Source: Pseudocercospora fijiensis CIRAD86 (Eukaryota; Ascomycota; Dothideomycetes; Mycosphaerellales; Mycosphaerellaceae). From it: a stretch of DNA of 64,000 nt. Positions 1 to 9,960 of this stretch are shown here, piece by piece. The notes beneath the pieces were generated by a model, which was not told the DNA's origin, ran no database searches, and saw only the letters and a list, made by a program, of their open reading frames with translations. Made by a program: the position numbers and the translations under genes. Every line of letters starts with the position of its first letter. Within the stretch, counting starts at the first letter, position 1. The DNA is taken from positions 7,987,977-8,051,976 of the forward strand of contig NW_006921533.1 of NCBI RefSeq assembly GCF_000340215.1. The letters run 5' to 3'.

Positions 1-771
1 TGCGGCACAGCATCGTGTGCATCACTGGGCCAGCTGGAAGAGATTATTATCGGCCGCAAAGACAAGAGAATATGCTGGACAAGCATGGCATTTTGCGCCT
101 GCTCGACTATCGCAAACCCTATCATCGTCTCCGCCGGATGTTCCAGCACTCGAAGCTTGGATGTTCACCCCGCCGGATGCTCTGCGCTCGTCTCTCGCTG
201 GAGCGCTACAATCGTCCTCATCATCATCAACCTGCTGCTTCCTGCTCTGCTCCCGTTCTACCTCTTCAGAAAGCTGCATACGAAAGTTAATCGCAAAGTC
301 AGTATCTACGTCGCATTCGCCTTCCCGCTCGTCAACATCCCGGTCGCCGCCGTGGCTCTGCGGCTGTACGTTCGATTCAACCAAGTAGGAAGTGATGGCA
401 CGGGCATCGTCAACTTCCTGTGCGCTTTGGAAGTCCTCCTCGGATGGAGTCTCATTTGCGTGACTATCCCAATCGGCCGCCCCATGGCTCTACGATTTCA
501 CACCAACGGCACCCTCATACTCAGCGAGTACGGCAGTAATGTCACACCAGGTCGAAATACGAAGACCATTTCCGAACCGCCGAGCAAGCGTGCAGCGTCT
601 GTGCCTTACGACAACGACTTTCATATAGATCGATTCATGCATTCGTCTTCGGCTAGAAGGAGTTCGAGCGTGGCGCCTGATCCGGAGACTATGCGTGGCA
701 TTCGCAAGACGGTCACGATGGAGGTGGAGAATCATGATCCGATATCTTTTATCATGAAGGAACAAGCCTAG
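1..771 (+). CDS. Fungal rhodopsin-domain integral membrane protein, 3' part
   Basis: The frame is open from base 1, so the gene begins left of the window; 256 codons and the stop are visible. Hydrophobic segments lie near visible residues 70-90, 100-122 and 133-158. A basic link after the first of these, an aromatic/basic stretch ending in WSLICVTIPIGRP and a Ser/Arg-rich cytosolic tail fit the last three helices of the fungal rhodopsin-like domain (PTH11-type and related orphan proteins). Such proteins sit in the plasma membrane; most have no known ligand. The internal ATG at 85 is unlikely to be the true start because the frame continues upstream and the first helices would be missing. The family call rests on helix layout and tail character, so the subfamily is not assigned. 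The gene is not RIPed. Confidence 0.6.
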   Translation, partial: CGTASCASLGQLEEIIIGRKDKRICWTSMAFCACSTIANPIIVSAGCSSTRSLDVHPAGCSALVSRWSATIVLIIINLLLPALLPFYLFRKLHTKVNRKVSIYVAFAFPLVNIPVAAVALRLYVRFNQVGSDGTGIVNFLCALEVLLGWSLICVTIPIGRPMALRFHTNGTLILSEYGSNVTPGRNTKTISEPPSKRAASVPYDNDFHIDRFMHSSSARRSSSVAPDPETMRGIRKTVTMEVENHDPISFIMKEQA

Positions 772-1662
772 TGTCTTGGGATTGCGAACCACAGTCTTTA
801 TTCAAAGCATCAATCATACCGGTTGACGACGTGCGACAGGAGTCGGGGACCGAGGAGAACTGCGCGTCGTGAATCAGCACGATCCAAGTTTCTGGCCCAT
901 CGATCTCATCAGCCTCAGACCTCTCGCAGAGCCAAAAGGAGGAGGCCCTGCCGCGAAGCCATGATGGCCCACACATCGCTGTTGAAAGCTCAGATCTCAC
1001 CGGGGTAGAGCGCATGGTCGATTGTGTATGGAAAAGTGTGGAGAACCAGCTGCAGAATGGGACAGACACCATTGCAATTTCCATTCGATATACACCCACA
1101 TCTCACAGTCAAGACGAGCAGTAGGAGAAGGCAGACCTGCGCAGCGGCGACTTAGAGGCTGACAGCGACGTCTGGGCTGCCACCAGGCTACGAATTTGTG
1201 CCAAACTTCATTGGAGACAAGAGGCATGATAGAGCAATCACGCCCATAAGGGAATCCGAATCCCGCATTCTCTCCACAACTGACGGCTTGGGTGTGACTT
1301 TGTTAAGGCTTTGTGAATAGTCTTCTCTAAGCTAGAGCCTCTCTAAAATTCTACCTTCTAATATTCTATCCTCCCTCCCTATCTATCTAATACTATACGC
1401 CTGAAGAGAGCGTCTAGGCACACACACGCACGGAATTCAGATTTCGACAGTGAAAGTCAGTCGAGAAGAGTCGTACGTAAGCGCTGCCTCCACACAGTCC
1501 CTCGAAGCTCGGTGCCTCAGGCAAGATCATCGGAGCTACGTCATCGGAGCCACGTGCGCAGAGCCTCAACTCCATCCGCAGCAGCAATCCCAGATACGCA
1601 TCTCAGGCTTCCATCAACACAAACAACTCTTTATTACCACCACGCCCACCACCACCGCAAAA
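772..1662. other. Intergenic region and serine-incorporator 5' leader
   Basis: No convincing gene. A pyrimidine-rich stretch at about 1320-1410 (CT-rich with short TA runs) precedes the next gene and resembles a fungal core promoter/leader. The frame of the next gene stays open from 1450 but without an ATG before 1663. Confidence 0.4.
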
Positions 1663-3167
1663 ATGGGCGCCTTACTCTCCCTCCCCCTCCTCGCAGTCCC
1701 CTCAATGGGCACCCTCCTAACCTTCGCCGCCTCCTGCTGCGGCGCAGCAACCTGCGGCGCCGTCTGCTCCGCCTGCGGCAAATGCAACAACAGCATCGCC
1801 ACGCGCATCGCCTACGCCTTCATCCTCCTGATCAACTCCCTCCTCTCCTGGGTCCTCCTGACGCCGTGGGCCGTAAAAAAGCTCCAAAAAATCCTCCTCG
1901 ACTACGTCACAATCTCGTGCGGCGGAAACGAATGCACAGGGTTCGCCGCCGTGCATCGCGTCAACTTCGCACTAGGATTGTTTCACTTCGTGCTGGCTTT
2001 CTTGTTGCTTGGAGTGGAGAGTTCGCGGGATAAGAGGGCGGCGGTGCAGAATGGGTTTTGGGGACCGAAGGTTTTGGTGTGGGTGGGGTTGATTGTGGGG
2101 AGTTTTCTGATTCCGAATTCTTTTTTTGAGGTTTGGGGGAATTATGTGGCGTTTGGAGGGGCGGTGCTGTTTTTGTTGTTGGGGTTGGTGTTGTTGGTGG
2201 ATTTGGCGCATAGCTTTGCGGAGTTTTGTATTGAGAGGATTGAGGAGACGGGGTCCGCGGTGTGGAGGGGGGTGTTGATTGGGGCGACGTTGGGGATGTA
2301 TCTTGGGGCGATTGCGATGACGGGGGTGCAGTATGCTTTTTTTGCGAGTGGTGGGTGTAGTATGAATCAGGCGGCGATTACGGTGAGTGGATGCAAGGTG
2401 GGAGAAGAGGATATTGCTAACGTGTACAGCTCAACCTCATCTTTATGATTGCCGTCACCGTCATGTCGATTCATCCTACTATCCAAGCGAACAACCCAAG
2501 AGCCGGTCTCGCGCAGGCCGCAATCGTCTGCATCTATTGCACCTACCTCACCATGAGCGCCGTCGCCATGGAGCCAGATGACAAGCACTGCAACCCCCTC
2601 GTCCGCGCGACCGGTACCAGAACCGCTAGCATCATCCTTGGTGCAGTCGTGACTTTCATCACTTGCGCCTACACCACCACAAGAGCTGCGACTCTCGGCC
2701 TAGCGATGGGCAGTGGAAATAAAGGCTACGTCTCGCTCGACCACGAGGCAGACACCCACGACTTGGTCGACACTCAACCCGAGTCTCGCCGCGCCATGCG
2801 ACAAGAAGCTCTTAGGAGAGCAGTCGAGTCCGGTGCGCTGCCCGCCTCCGCACTCGACGAGAGCGATGACGAGGATGACGATGACGCGAAAAAGAACAAG
2901 AACGACGACGAGAAGCAGAGGACACAATACAACTATTCCGTCTTCCACGTCATCTTCATGCTCGCAACAGCTTGGGTGGCAACGCTTTTGACCCAGAATA
3001 TCGGCGTCGACAAGGACATCAATGGAGAGTACGACCGATTCGTGCCTGTAGGCCGCTCGTACTGGGCGAGCTGGGTCAAGATCGTCTCGGCTTGGGTATG
3101 CTATGGCATCTTTGGCTGGACTTTGGCTGCGCCGGTCATTTTGCCGGATAGGTTTGATTACTCGTAG
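1663..3167 (+). CDS. TMS1: Serine incorporator (Serinc/Tms1 family) membrane protein
   Basis: Exons 1663-2382 and 2430-3167 are separated by a 47-bp GT-AG intron with a perfect CTAAC branch site; the product is 485 aa, close to yeast Tms1 (about 473 aa). The start at 1663 has an AAAATGG context and gives the typical N-terminus: a hydrophobic leader followed by a cysteine-rich stretch (CCGAATCGAVCSACGKC, about residues 25-42). Around ten hydrophobic segments follow. A cytosolic acidic loop (about residues 383-402, mostly D/E then K) precedes the last two helices, as in fungal members. The family lies in ER, vacuolar and plasma membranes and has been linked to serine incorporation into lipids; the fungal biochemical role is less settled. 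Third codon positions change sharply from C-rich to G-rich near 1970 and back after the intron. Sequence is not RIPed although the transposon block starts 650 bp downstream. Confidence 0.93.
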
Positions 3168-3815
3168 ACGGCCGCGGACGATTGTTTTTGGAGCTTCATT
3201 GTTTGTAAGATCGAAATGCATCATGTGTCACAGGAGGCTGCCCCCTGCACAGCAGGTCTTTTGGTTGTGCAAACGGTGAGCATGCAGATTGCGTCCTAAT
3301 ATTTCCCAAGAATCAGCATGGAATGGAAAATTTCGGCAAACTTTTCCCACGACCGTACCAGATCTTGAGAGGGAAAGACCTGGTCGTCATTCACAGGTAG
3401 CGCTGGTCCGAAAATTCTGCGGCCATTGATGACGGAACGAATGAATAGAATCGCGGTCAACCGAAGATTCTCTAGCTCTATGCGATGCGATCCGACGATG
3501 CTCTGTCACCGGTAGTTAGTTGTCAAACAAACCGGCTTTTCAGTACTTGATGAGTGAGTGAGTGATTGAATCGCTTCCCTGCCGGAATGGCCCTCTGGTT
3601 CAGGATGCCGATGATGATGGCGCCTTCTATTATGCTTCGAAGGCTGCGAGGACGGGATTTCAAGGATCGGAAAATACGCCTATACGCTATCATGCACAGA
3701 TTGACCGGCCTCAGAGGCTACGACCGGCTTTTCCCTATATATACTGGACTGGACTACAATTAAATGCGTGGAGTTCTCGATGCACCCTCCTCGTAGTAGA
3801 GATTTCTCCTCGCTA
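3168..3815. other. Intergenic region between the serine incorporator and the transposon block
   Basis: No supported gene. Base composition is ordinary to about 3775 and then becomes TA-rich. Short frames at 3562-3816 look random. The terminator of the upstream gene should lie in the first 200 bp, but I see no clear signal. Confidence 0.4.
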
Positions 3816-3959
3816 GATATCGAGCTAGGGCTAGCATTCCTAGGGAATTAGCGCGATCGGTATACTTATAGTCGCATTCCGCTTCGAGAGACCGCCGTCG
3901 GGAAACTCGACGAGAAGATCTTCGAAGTTATCGAAGTATAGAAAGGAAGTGCAAGTAAT
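3816..3959. repeat. Left remnant of an old RIPed sequence, target of element A
   Basis: TA-rich, CA/TG-poor sequence between the unique DNA and the first LTR. Its last five bases, GTAAT (3955-3959), reappear at 46287-46291 just after the last LTR, so it was contiguous with the RIPed sequence right of 46291 before element A inserted. Family unknown. Confidence 0.55.
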
Positions 3960-4155
3960 TGTTAGGACCACAGAGGCTGCACGTAATTGGCATGTAATCA
4001 GGCCGAGTGAAGCCAGGGTCTTGATGCCTCAGGCAGGGCTTGGCGCTTAGCGTTAGGCCAACTTGCCTGCTTTCCTCCCTCTCCTCCTAGATCCTTATCG
4101 AATACTACTTGTACCTACTACTACCCTATCTACCTGCTAATATACCCTTCTTATA
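3960..4155 (+). repeat. 5' LTR of element A
   Basis: 196 bp, starts TGTTAGGA and ends TTCTTATA (originally ending CA). It is followed at once by TAGTATTCGATC, a possible RIPed primer-binding site (TGG converted to TAG), and is preceded by the target duplication GTAAT. Confidence 0.85.
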
Positions 4156-5808
4156 TAGTATTCGATCTACCCTTTAAGGGCAGTAGCTAGATAGTCCTTA
4201 TTTTAAGCTTTTAGTAGTATAGCTACGAAAACTATCGACTTAACTATATTATACCCGAAGAACGGGACCTATACGCACTATTCTACTAAAACAACCGTAC
4301 TAATTATTAAGCAAGGCCTTCTATACGGCCTATTATACTAAGTTAATCGTACTAGGCCGATATCTACTAATTCCGCTATATCTATATTATAGGGGCCTGC
4401 GATATATTATTAGTATTACCCCTTATAATAGCTAGCTTATTACGAAGCAACAACAATAACCGCGGCGCCGCTAGTAGCGCTAGTAATAACAACACTAGTA
4501 GTATAGAGCCTATTAATAAGGAGCCTATAGTTCTAGGTAATAATCTAGAATTGCCTATTAACGATATTCTTAATAACATTGTTAATCGACGATATAGCTA
4601 ACTAGCCTTTAGCCCCTAACTAGTAGGGAGACTTTAAGAAGCTACCTAAAATAGGCTTACTACCCTACGTTAAGAGTAGCGGCTAAAGGATAACCTCCTC
4701 GAGTTCCGCCGCCTTTAGGAAGCCCCGATAACTACTACTAAACTAATAGTAGGACCTTCCTTACTATCTATTTAGAAGAAGAAGGATACTAAGCTTAAGG
4801 ACTACACCGTATTTTACGGCTCTAGTCGCAAGTAATACAACGATTATATACGTAATAATAAGCTTAACTAGCGAAATATACTAAGGGCTCTTCTAGATAA
4901 TTACTTACTAGTCGTCTATACTATATAGTGTATCGATAGCGACCTAGAACGCACCTAGGATAACTATTTTAACTCCCTTAATAAATAGACCGCTATTTAG
5001 TAGCAAAACTATAAAACTATTATACTAGATACCCTTAGAAACCCTATACTAAGGCAATAATATACTTAGGACTAGTACCTTCGAGCTAAACAAAAGACTA
5101 ATTAATTGGCTCGCTCGTTTAAGGCCTATTTAAAGACCCTCGAAGATAATCTTCTAGCTAAGACTAATTCTATATAGATCTCGGAAATACGCCTAAAACT
5201 TAGGTAGGAGCTTATCCTCGAATTAGACCGTCGCCGTATATTTAAACAAGCTAATCTAATATGTATTTAATTTATAGTCGAAGTAGAAACAGCTAAACGA
5301 GCTATCTAGCTTTAGTAACGACTAGAATCGAGGATCCGACTAGCTAGTACTAACCGCGGTAACCGTAGTACCCGCGGAGGAAACTAGGGTTCCTACTAAA
5401 ATAACAATACTAATAATAGGAATAGTAATAATAACCGTAGAAGAAGCCGTAGCCGGCGGCTATATAGAGGAGGCCGTAATAGGGGCCGTAGAAGGGGCTC
5501 GTATCTCTATAATACTAACCGCTCGGCTAACAATAATAGCAATAATAGCTACGGCAATCTCCTAACCGGGTTGAAGTGCTTTAACTATAATAGTACTAGC
5601 TATCTACTAGGCTAATGCGACAAGCCTAGAGATTAGACCCGGATTAACCGTACTTCCGCTAAGTATAAGAAACACCTTTTAGCCGCTAATACTACCCCTA
5701 TTAGCTCTTCTAACTAGTCGAAAAAAGAGTAAGCGCCGCACTAACTGTTAGCCTTATATAGCGTAAGACTATCGATATTATGCTAGCTATTATACGCACC
5801 TATCTCGT
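4156..5808 (+). pseudogene. Element A leader and degraded gag
   Basis: Leader about 4156-4380, then a gag frame with many TAG stops from CAG/TGG. A CCHC zinc knuckle relic is recognisable near 5573-5625 (CFN-type start, histidine changed to tyrosine), preceded by an Arg/Gly/Asn-rich stretch near 5340-5500. The sequence breaks off in the protease region at 5808, where inverted element B begins after the 5-bp target CTCGT (5804-5808). Confidence 0.75.
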
Positions 5809-5997
5809 TATAGGAAGGGTTATATTAGCAGGTAGATAGGGTAGTAGTAGGTTAGTATAGTATTCGATAGAGATCTAAGAGAAGAGGGAGGAAGGCAGGC
5901 TAGTTAGCCTAACGCTAAGCGCTAAGCTCTGCCTAAGGCACTAGGACCCTAGCTTTACTCGTGCTAGTTATATACTAATTATATATAGCCTCTAATA
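5809..5997 (-). repeat. 3' LTR of element B (inverted)
   Basis: Reverse complement of the family LTR, 189 bp, flanked on the left by CTCGT. It continues rightward into the reverse complement of the family's 3' noncoding region, which identifies it as the 3' LTR of a minus-strand element. Confidence 0.8.
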
Positions 5998-7111
5998 TAC
6001 GCTTCCCTTCTAAAGGCTACGCCCTCGTAGCCCTCTATGTCCCTATTCTAATCTCCTTATACTAACTTAGTAAGTCTAATAACTAACTCGCTCCGCGCTA
6101 AATTAAACGCTTAACTAATAGTTAACTAACTAATTATGTTATCCTGTCTAAACCTTACCTCCGACAATGTCTAACTTCTAACTGCGCTATTACTACTACT
6201 ATAGTAACAATAAGGGGTTATATAGCTATATAAATTAAGGGCTAATAACTAATTATAATACGAGCGCGCCTTCCCTACTATAATAGGTAGGCGTACGGGG
6301 TATTGCAGCACTGCCCCCGTTCTAAGTAAGGTTGTCCGAGTTCTTTACGTCTACTCTAAAAGACCTAGAAATGTCCGCTTCCGAGGGTTATTCTTATTAT
6401 TACGAGGGCTATTATTTACTATCGTAGTTTCGCTAGCTCTAATTAGTTAGGTTTAGCAGCCTTTAATTGTTAATCTTATTTTTAAAAACATAGTTCGTCT
6501 AGTTTCTATAAGTAAAGGCTATTATAAGTGCAATAGTTAAGGTTCGCTTCGCTTAAAGGGTCGGAAAGATCGAGAAGTAACCTATTATCCGCAAGATCGA
6601 CCCCGGCTAGCTTAGCTCTATATTTTTGCCCTTAGTTAGTCTATTAATCGCTCAATCTTTTAAGCCTTAAGCCCTTCGAACGACTTCTTTTTAGCCTAGT
6701 TAGTATAGCGTGCCCCGGCCTTAGGCCGTAGTATAGGTAAGATAGTCTTCGTAGATATAGCGATAACTATCTTAGCGCTAACTTTACCTTACTTCTAATT
6801 TCCTTCTTCGACTAGCAATATACTCTATAATACTATTACTAATATAGTCGCGCGCTGTCTTCTAATATACTAGTAGCTCGTACTACGACGCTATCGTTAT
6901 TATCGCTAGCACTATTCGCCTACGCGCGCGCCGCCTCTACCGACCGCCTAGGCCTTAGGGCCTCGATAGGACGTAGAAGTAAGAGAGGCGTTAAGAGAAG
7001 GGTCTCGTAGGGTACTCTAGTAAAGAGGTAGATCCTTTAATAAAGTAGGCGATTAGTCGACGCTTGTTAATAACCGGTACGCGTTTACTATAGTAGTATA
7101 GTCTCGTTGTC
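5998..7111 (-). repeat. Element B 3' noncoding region
   Basis: About 1.1 kb, reverse-complement homologous to the segments before the 3' LTRs of C (27633-28862) and D (13827-14135 plus 21165-22021). No reading frame can be followed. Its conservation across copies marks it as a long 3' untranslated part of this family. Confidence 0.7.
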
Positions 7112-7308
7112 TATTAGGACTAAAGAGGTTATACGTAATTAGTATATAACTAGGCTCGAGTAAAGCTAGGGTCTTAATGCCTTAGGTAGGACTTGGCGCT
7201 TAGTATTAGGCTAACTAGCCTACCTTCCTCCCTCTCCTCTTAGATCTCTATCGAATACTACCTATACCTACTACTACCCTATCTACCTGCTAATATACCC
7301 TTCTTATA
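7112..7308 (+). repeat. 5' LTR of element C
   Basis: 197 bp, begins TATTAGGAC (RIPed TGTTAGGAC) and ends TTCTTATA. Its partner at 28863-29059 keeps the unmutated TG start and ACA end. Confidence 0.85.
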
Positions 7309-7405
7309 TAGTATTCGATCTATCTTTTAAGGGTAGTAGCTAGATAGTCCTTATCTTAAGCTTTTAGCGGTATAGCTACGAATAAGACTAATCTAACTAT
7401 ATTGC

Positions 7406-7602
7406 TATTAGGGCTAAGGAGGCTATATATAATTAGCATGTAACTAGGCCGAGTGAAGCTAGGGTCTTAATGCCTTAGGCAGGGCTTAGCGCTTAGCGTT
7501 AGGCTAACTCTCCTACCTTCCTCCCTCTCCTCCTAGATCTCTATCGAATACTATACTAATTTACTACTACCCTATCTACCTGCTAACATAACCCTTCTTA
7601 TA
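7406..7602 (+). repeat. 5' LTR of element D
   Basis: 197 bp; starts TATTAGGG and ends TTCTTATA; preceded by ATTGC. The following bases resemble the RIPed primer-binding site seen after the other 5' LTRs. Confidence 0.85.
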
Positions 7603-8472
7603 TAGTATTCGATCTACCCTTTAAGGATAGTAGCTAGATAGTCCTTATTTCAAGCTTTTAGCGGTATAGCTACGAATAAGACTAATCTAACTATATTGCG
7701 CCCGAAGAATAGGACCTATATATACTACTTTATCGAAGCAACTGTACTAATTATTAAGCAAGGCCTTCTATACGGCCCGTTATACTAAGTTAATCGTACT
7801 AGACTAATATCTACTAATTCCGCTATATCCGCATCTTAGGGGCTAATAATATATTATTAGTATTACCCTCTATTATAATAGCCGGTTTATTACGAAACAA
7901 CAACCGTGCTACCGCTAGTAGCGCTAGCAACGACAACGCTAGCGGCATAGTGCCTACTAAAGCGCCTCCTACTAAAGTGCCTACTAAAGTGCCTCCTACT
8001 AAGGTACCTACTAAAGAGCCTACTAGAGGGCCTACTAAAGAACCTATAATCGAAGGGGATAACCTATCGTTGCCCGTTAACGACATCCTTAGCAATATTA
8101 TTAACCGTCGATATAGCTAACTAGCCTTTAGGCCCTAGCTAGTAGCGAGACTTTAAGAAGCTACCTAAAACAGGCTTACTACCCTACGTTAAGAATAGTA
8201 GCTAAGGAATAATCTCCTCGAGATTCGCCGCCTATAGGAGGCCCTAACAACTAATACTAAACTAATAGCGGGACCTTCCTCGCTACCTATCTAGAAGAAG
8301 GATACTAAACTTAAGGACTGTACCGTATTTAATAGCTCTAGCCGCAAGCAGTATAATAATTATATACGTAATTGTAAATTAAACTAGCGGAATATACTAA
8401 GGGCCTTGCTAGATAACTACTTATTAGTCGTCTACGCTATATAGTACATTAATAGCGACCTAAAGCGCACCT

Positions 8473-8635
8473 TGTTAGAGTCTAGAGGTATAGGCTAAGG
8501 CTTGGCGCCAAGACTTACGTAACTTCTAGCCTATAAGTGCGCCCGAGATCTATGCTTATTAAGCGCGGATACTTCCGATCTTTTGTCGCAGCGTAAGACG
8601 CTAGTAAACGGGCGCACTAGTGCAGCGGTCTAATA
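8473..8635 (+). repeat. Left 163-bp LTR of the TRIM
   Basis: Near-identical to 9012-9174. Its last 20 bases, with the first 50 bases of the interior, form a tRNA-like A-box/B-box arrangement. Confidence 0.85.
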
Positions 8636-8877
8636 TAGTATCCGCGCTTAACGGTCTATAGGTTTAACGGTCGCGCGTTCGATTCTCGGCGAGTCGGCGC
8701 ACGCTTATTAGCCGACTAGGCTAATCCTCGGTAGACGCGGCTTCGGAGGCGCCTAATTGCCTTAGGCGCGCGACTCTGCTATAGGCGCACCTGCCTTAGA
8801 GAGGTCGACTTATAGGCAGTTAAAAAACGTCGCTATACTAGATTGCGACAGTTGTTTAATTAGCTACCTCGAGTGTA

Positions 8878-8960
8878 GGGTATACTAAGGCGTTGCCTAG
8901 CTATATATTCGGGTACGGGGTATACTAAGAAGACGTTGCCCGGCTGCATGTTCGGGTACG
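8878..8960 (+). repeat. Two-copy tandem repeat inside the TRIM
   Basis: Two units of about 40-43 bp (8878-8917 and 8918-8960), each starting GGGTATACTAAG and ending TTCGGGTACG. No coding capacity; possibly an RNA-structure or packaging element. Confidence 0.6.
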
Positions 8961-9011
8961 AGGTATAACGTTATAGGCTACGGGGGCTATAGCTAAGAAG
9001 AGGGAAGCGCG

Positions 9012-9174
9012 TATTAGAGTCTAGAGGTGCAGGCTAAGGCTTAGCGCTAAGACTTACGTAACTTCTAGCCTGTAAGTGCGCCCGAGATCTGTGCTTATTA
9101 AGCGTAGATACTTCCGATCTTTTGTCGCGGCGTAAGACGCTAGTAAACGGGCGTACTAGTATAGCGGTCTAATA
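9012..9174 (+). repeat. Right 163-bp LTR of the TRIM
   Basis: Same length as the left copy and differs from it mainly by transitions. Preceded by a purine-rich tract (about 8992-9011). Confidence 0.85.
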
Positions 9175-9960
9175 TACCTAGGATAACTATTTTAAATCCC
9201 TTAACGATTAGACCGCTATTTAATAGTAGGACTATAAGACTATTATACTAAACACCCTTAGCAACCCTATATTACGCTAGCAGTACGCCTAAGACTAATA
9301 CCTACGTACTAAACAAAAGGCCGACTAAACCTCTCGATCCTTCGAGGCCTATCTAAAGACCCTTAAGGACGATTTGCTACCTAAAACTAATTCTATCTAG
9401 ATCTCCGAAATACGCCCTAAATTAAGATAGGAATTAGTCCTTAAATTGGACCGCCGCCGTATATTTAAATAGGCTAATCTTACACGTATTTAATTTACAG
9501 TTAAAGTCGAAACTATAGAGCGTATAGTATAGCTATAGCAACGGTTAGAATCTAAGATACGACTATCTACTAACTGTAGTAGCCGCGGTAGAAACTAAGG
9601 AAGTACTCCCTAAACTAATACTACTAATAATAGAAATAGTAACGACTAACGTAGGAGAGGCAGGGGCCGATACCGCGGTAGAAACCCCTAGCAAAGAAGA
9701 GGACAAGGAAGGGGCTTATTTCTATATGCCCCTAATCGTTCCTCTAGCTCTAGCGCTAATCCGAGTAGGTATAGCAACCTCCTAACCGGATTGAAGTGCT
9801 TCAACTGCGATAGCACTAGCTACCTACTAGGCTAATGCGACAAACCTAAGGATTAGGCCCGAATCGACCGTACTACCGCCGAGTACCGTAAGCACCTTTT
9901 AGCCGCTAATACTACCCCTATCGGTCCTTCGAAAAAAGAATAGGCGCCGCACTAACCGTT

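Larger units (their letters stand above)
8473..9174 (+). mobile_element. TRIM: 702-bp non-autonomous miniature LTR element
   Basis: Direct repeats 8473-8635 and 9012-9174 are each 163 bp and begin TGTTAGAG (second copy TATTAGAG) and end GTCTAATA (originally ...ACA). Flanking 5-mers are CACCT (8468-8472) and TACCT (9175-9179), a duplication differing by one CA-to-TA RIP change. The 376-bp interior has no reading frame. A purine-rich tract ending GGGAAGCGCG abuts the second LTR and is nearly identical to the tract before the gypsy 3' LTRs, so the surrounding gypsy family probably mobilised it. The element lies in D's gag. Confidence 0.85.
7823..9960 (+). pseudogene. Element D gag, split by the TRIM insertion
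   Basis: Degraded capsid-like reading frame broken by TRIM element 8473-9174. A CCHC zinc knuckle relic lies near 9791-9840 (CX2C then tyrosine in place of histidine, then C; CAC to TAC fits RIP). A local tandem of short repeats coding an A/P/T-rich stretch is seen at 7950-8040. Confidence 0.75.
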
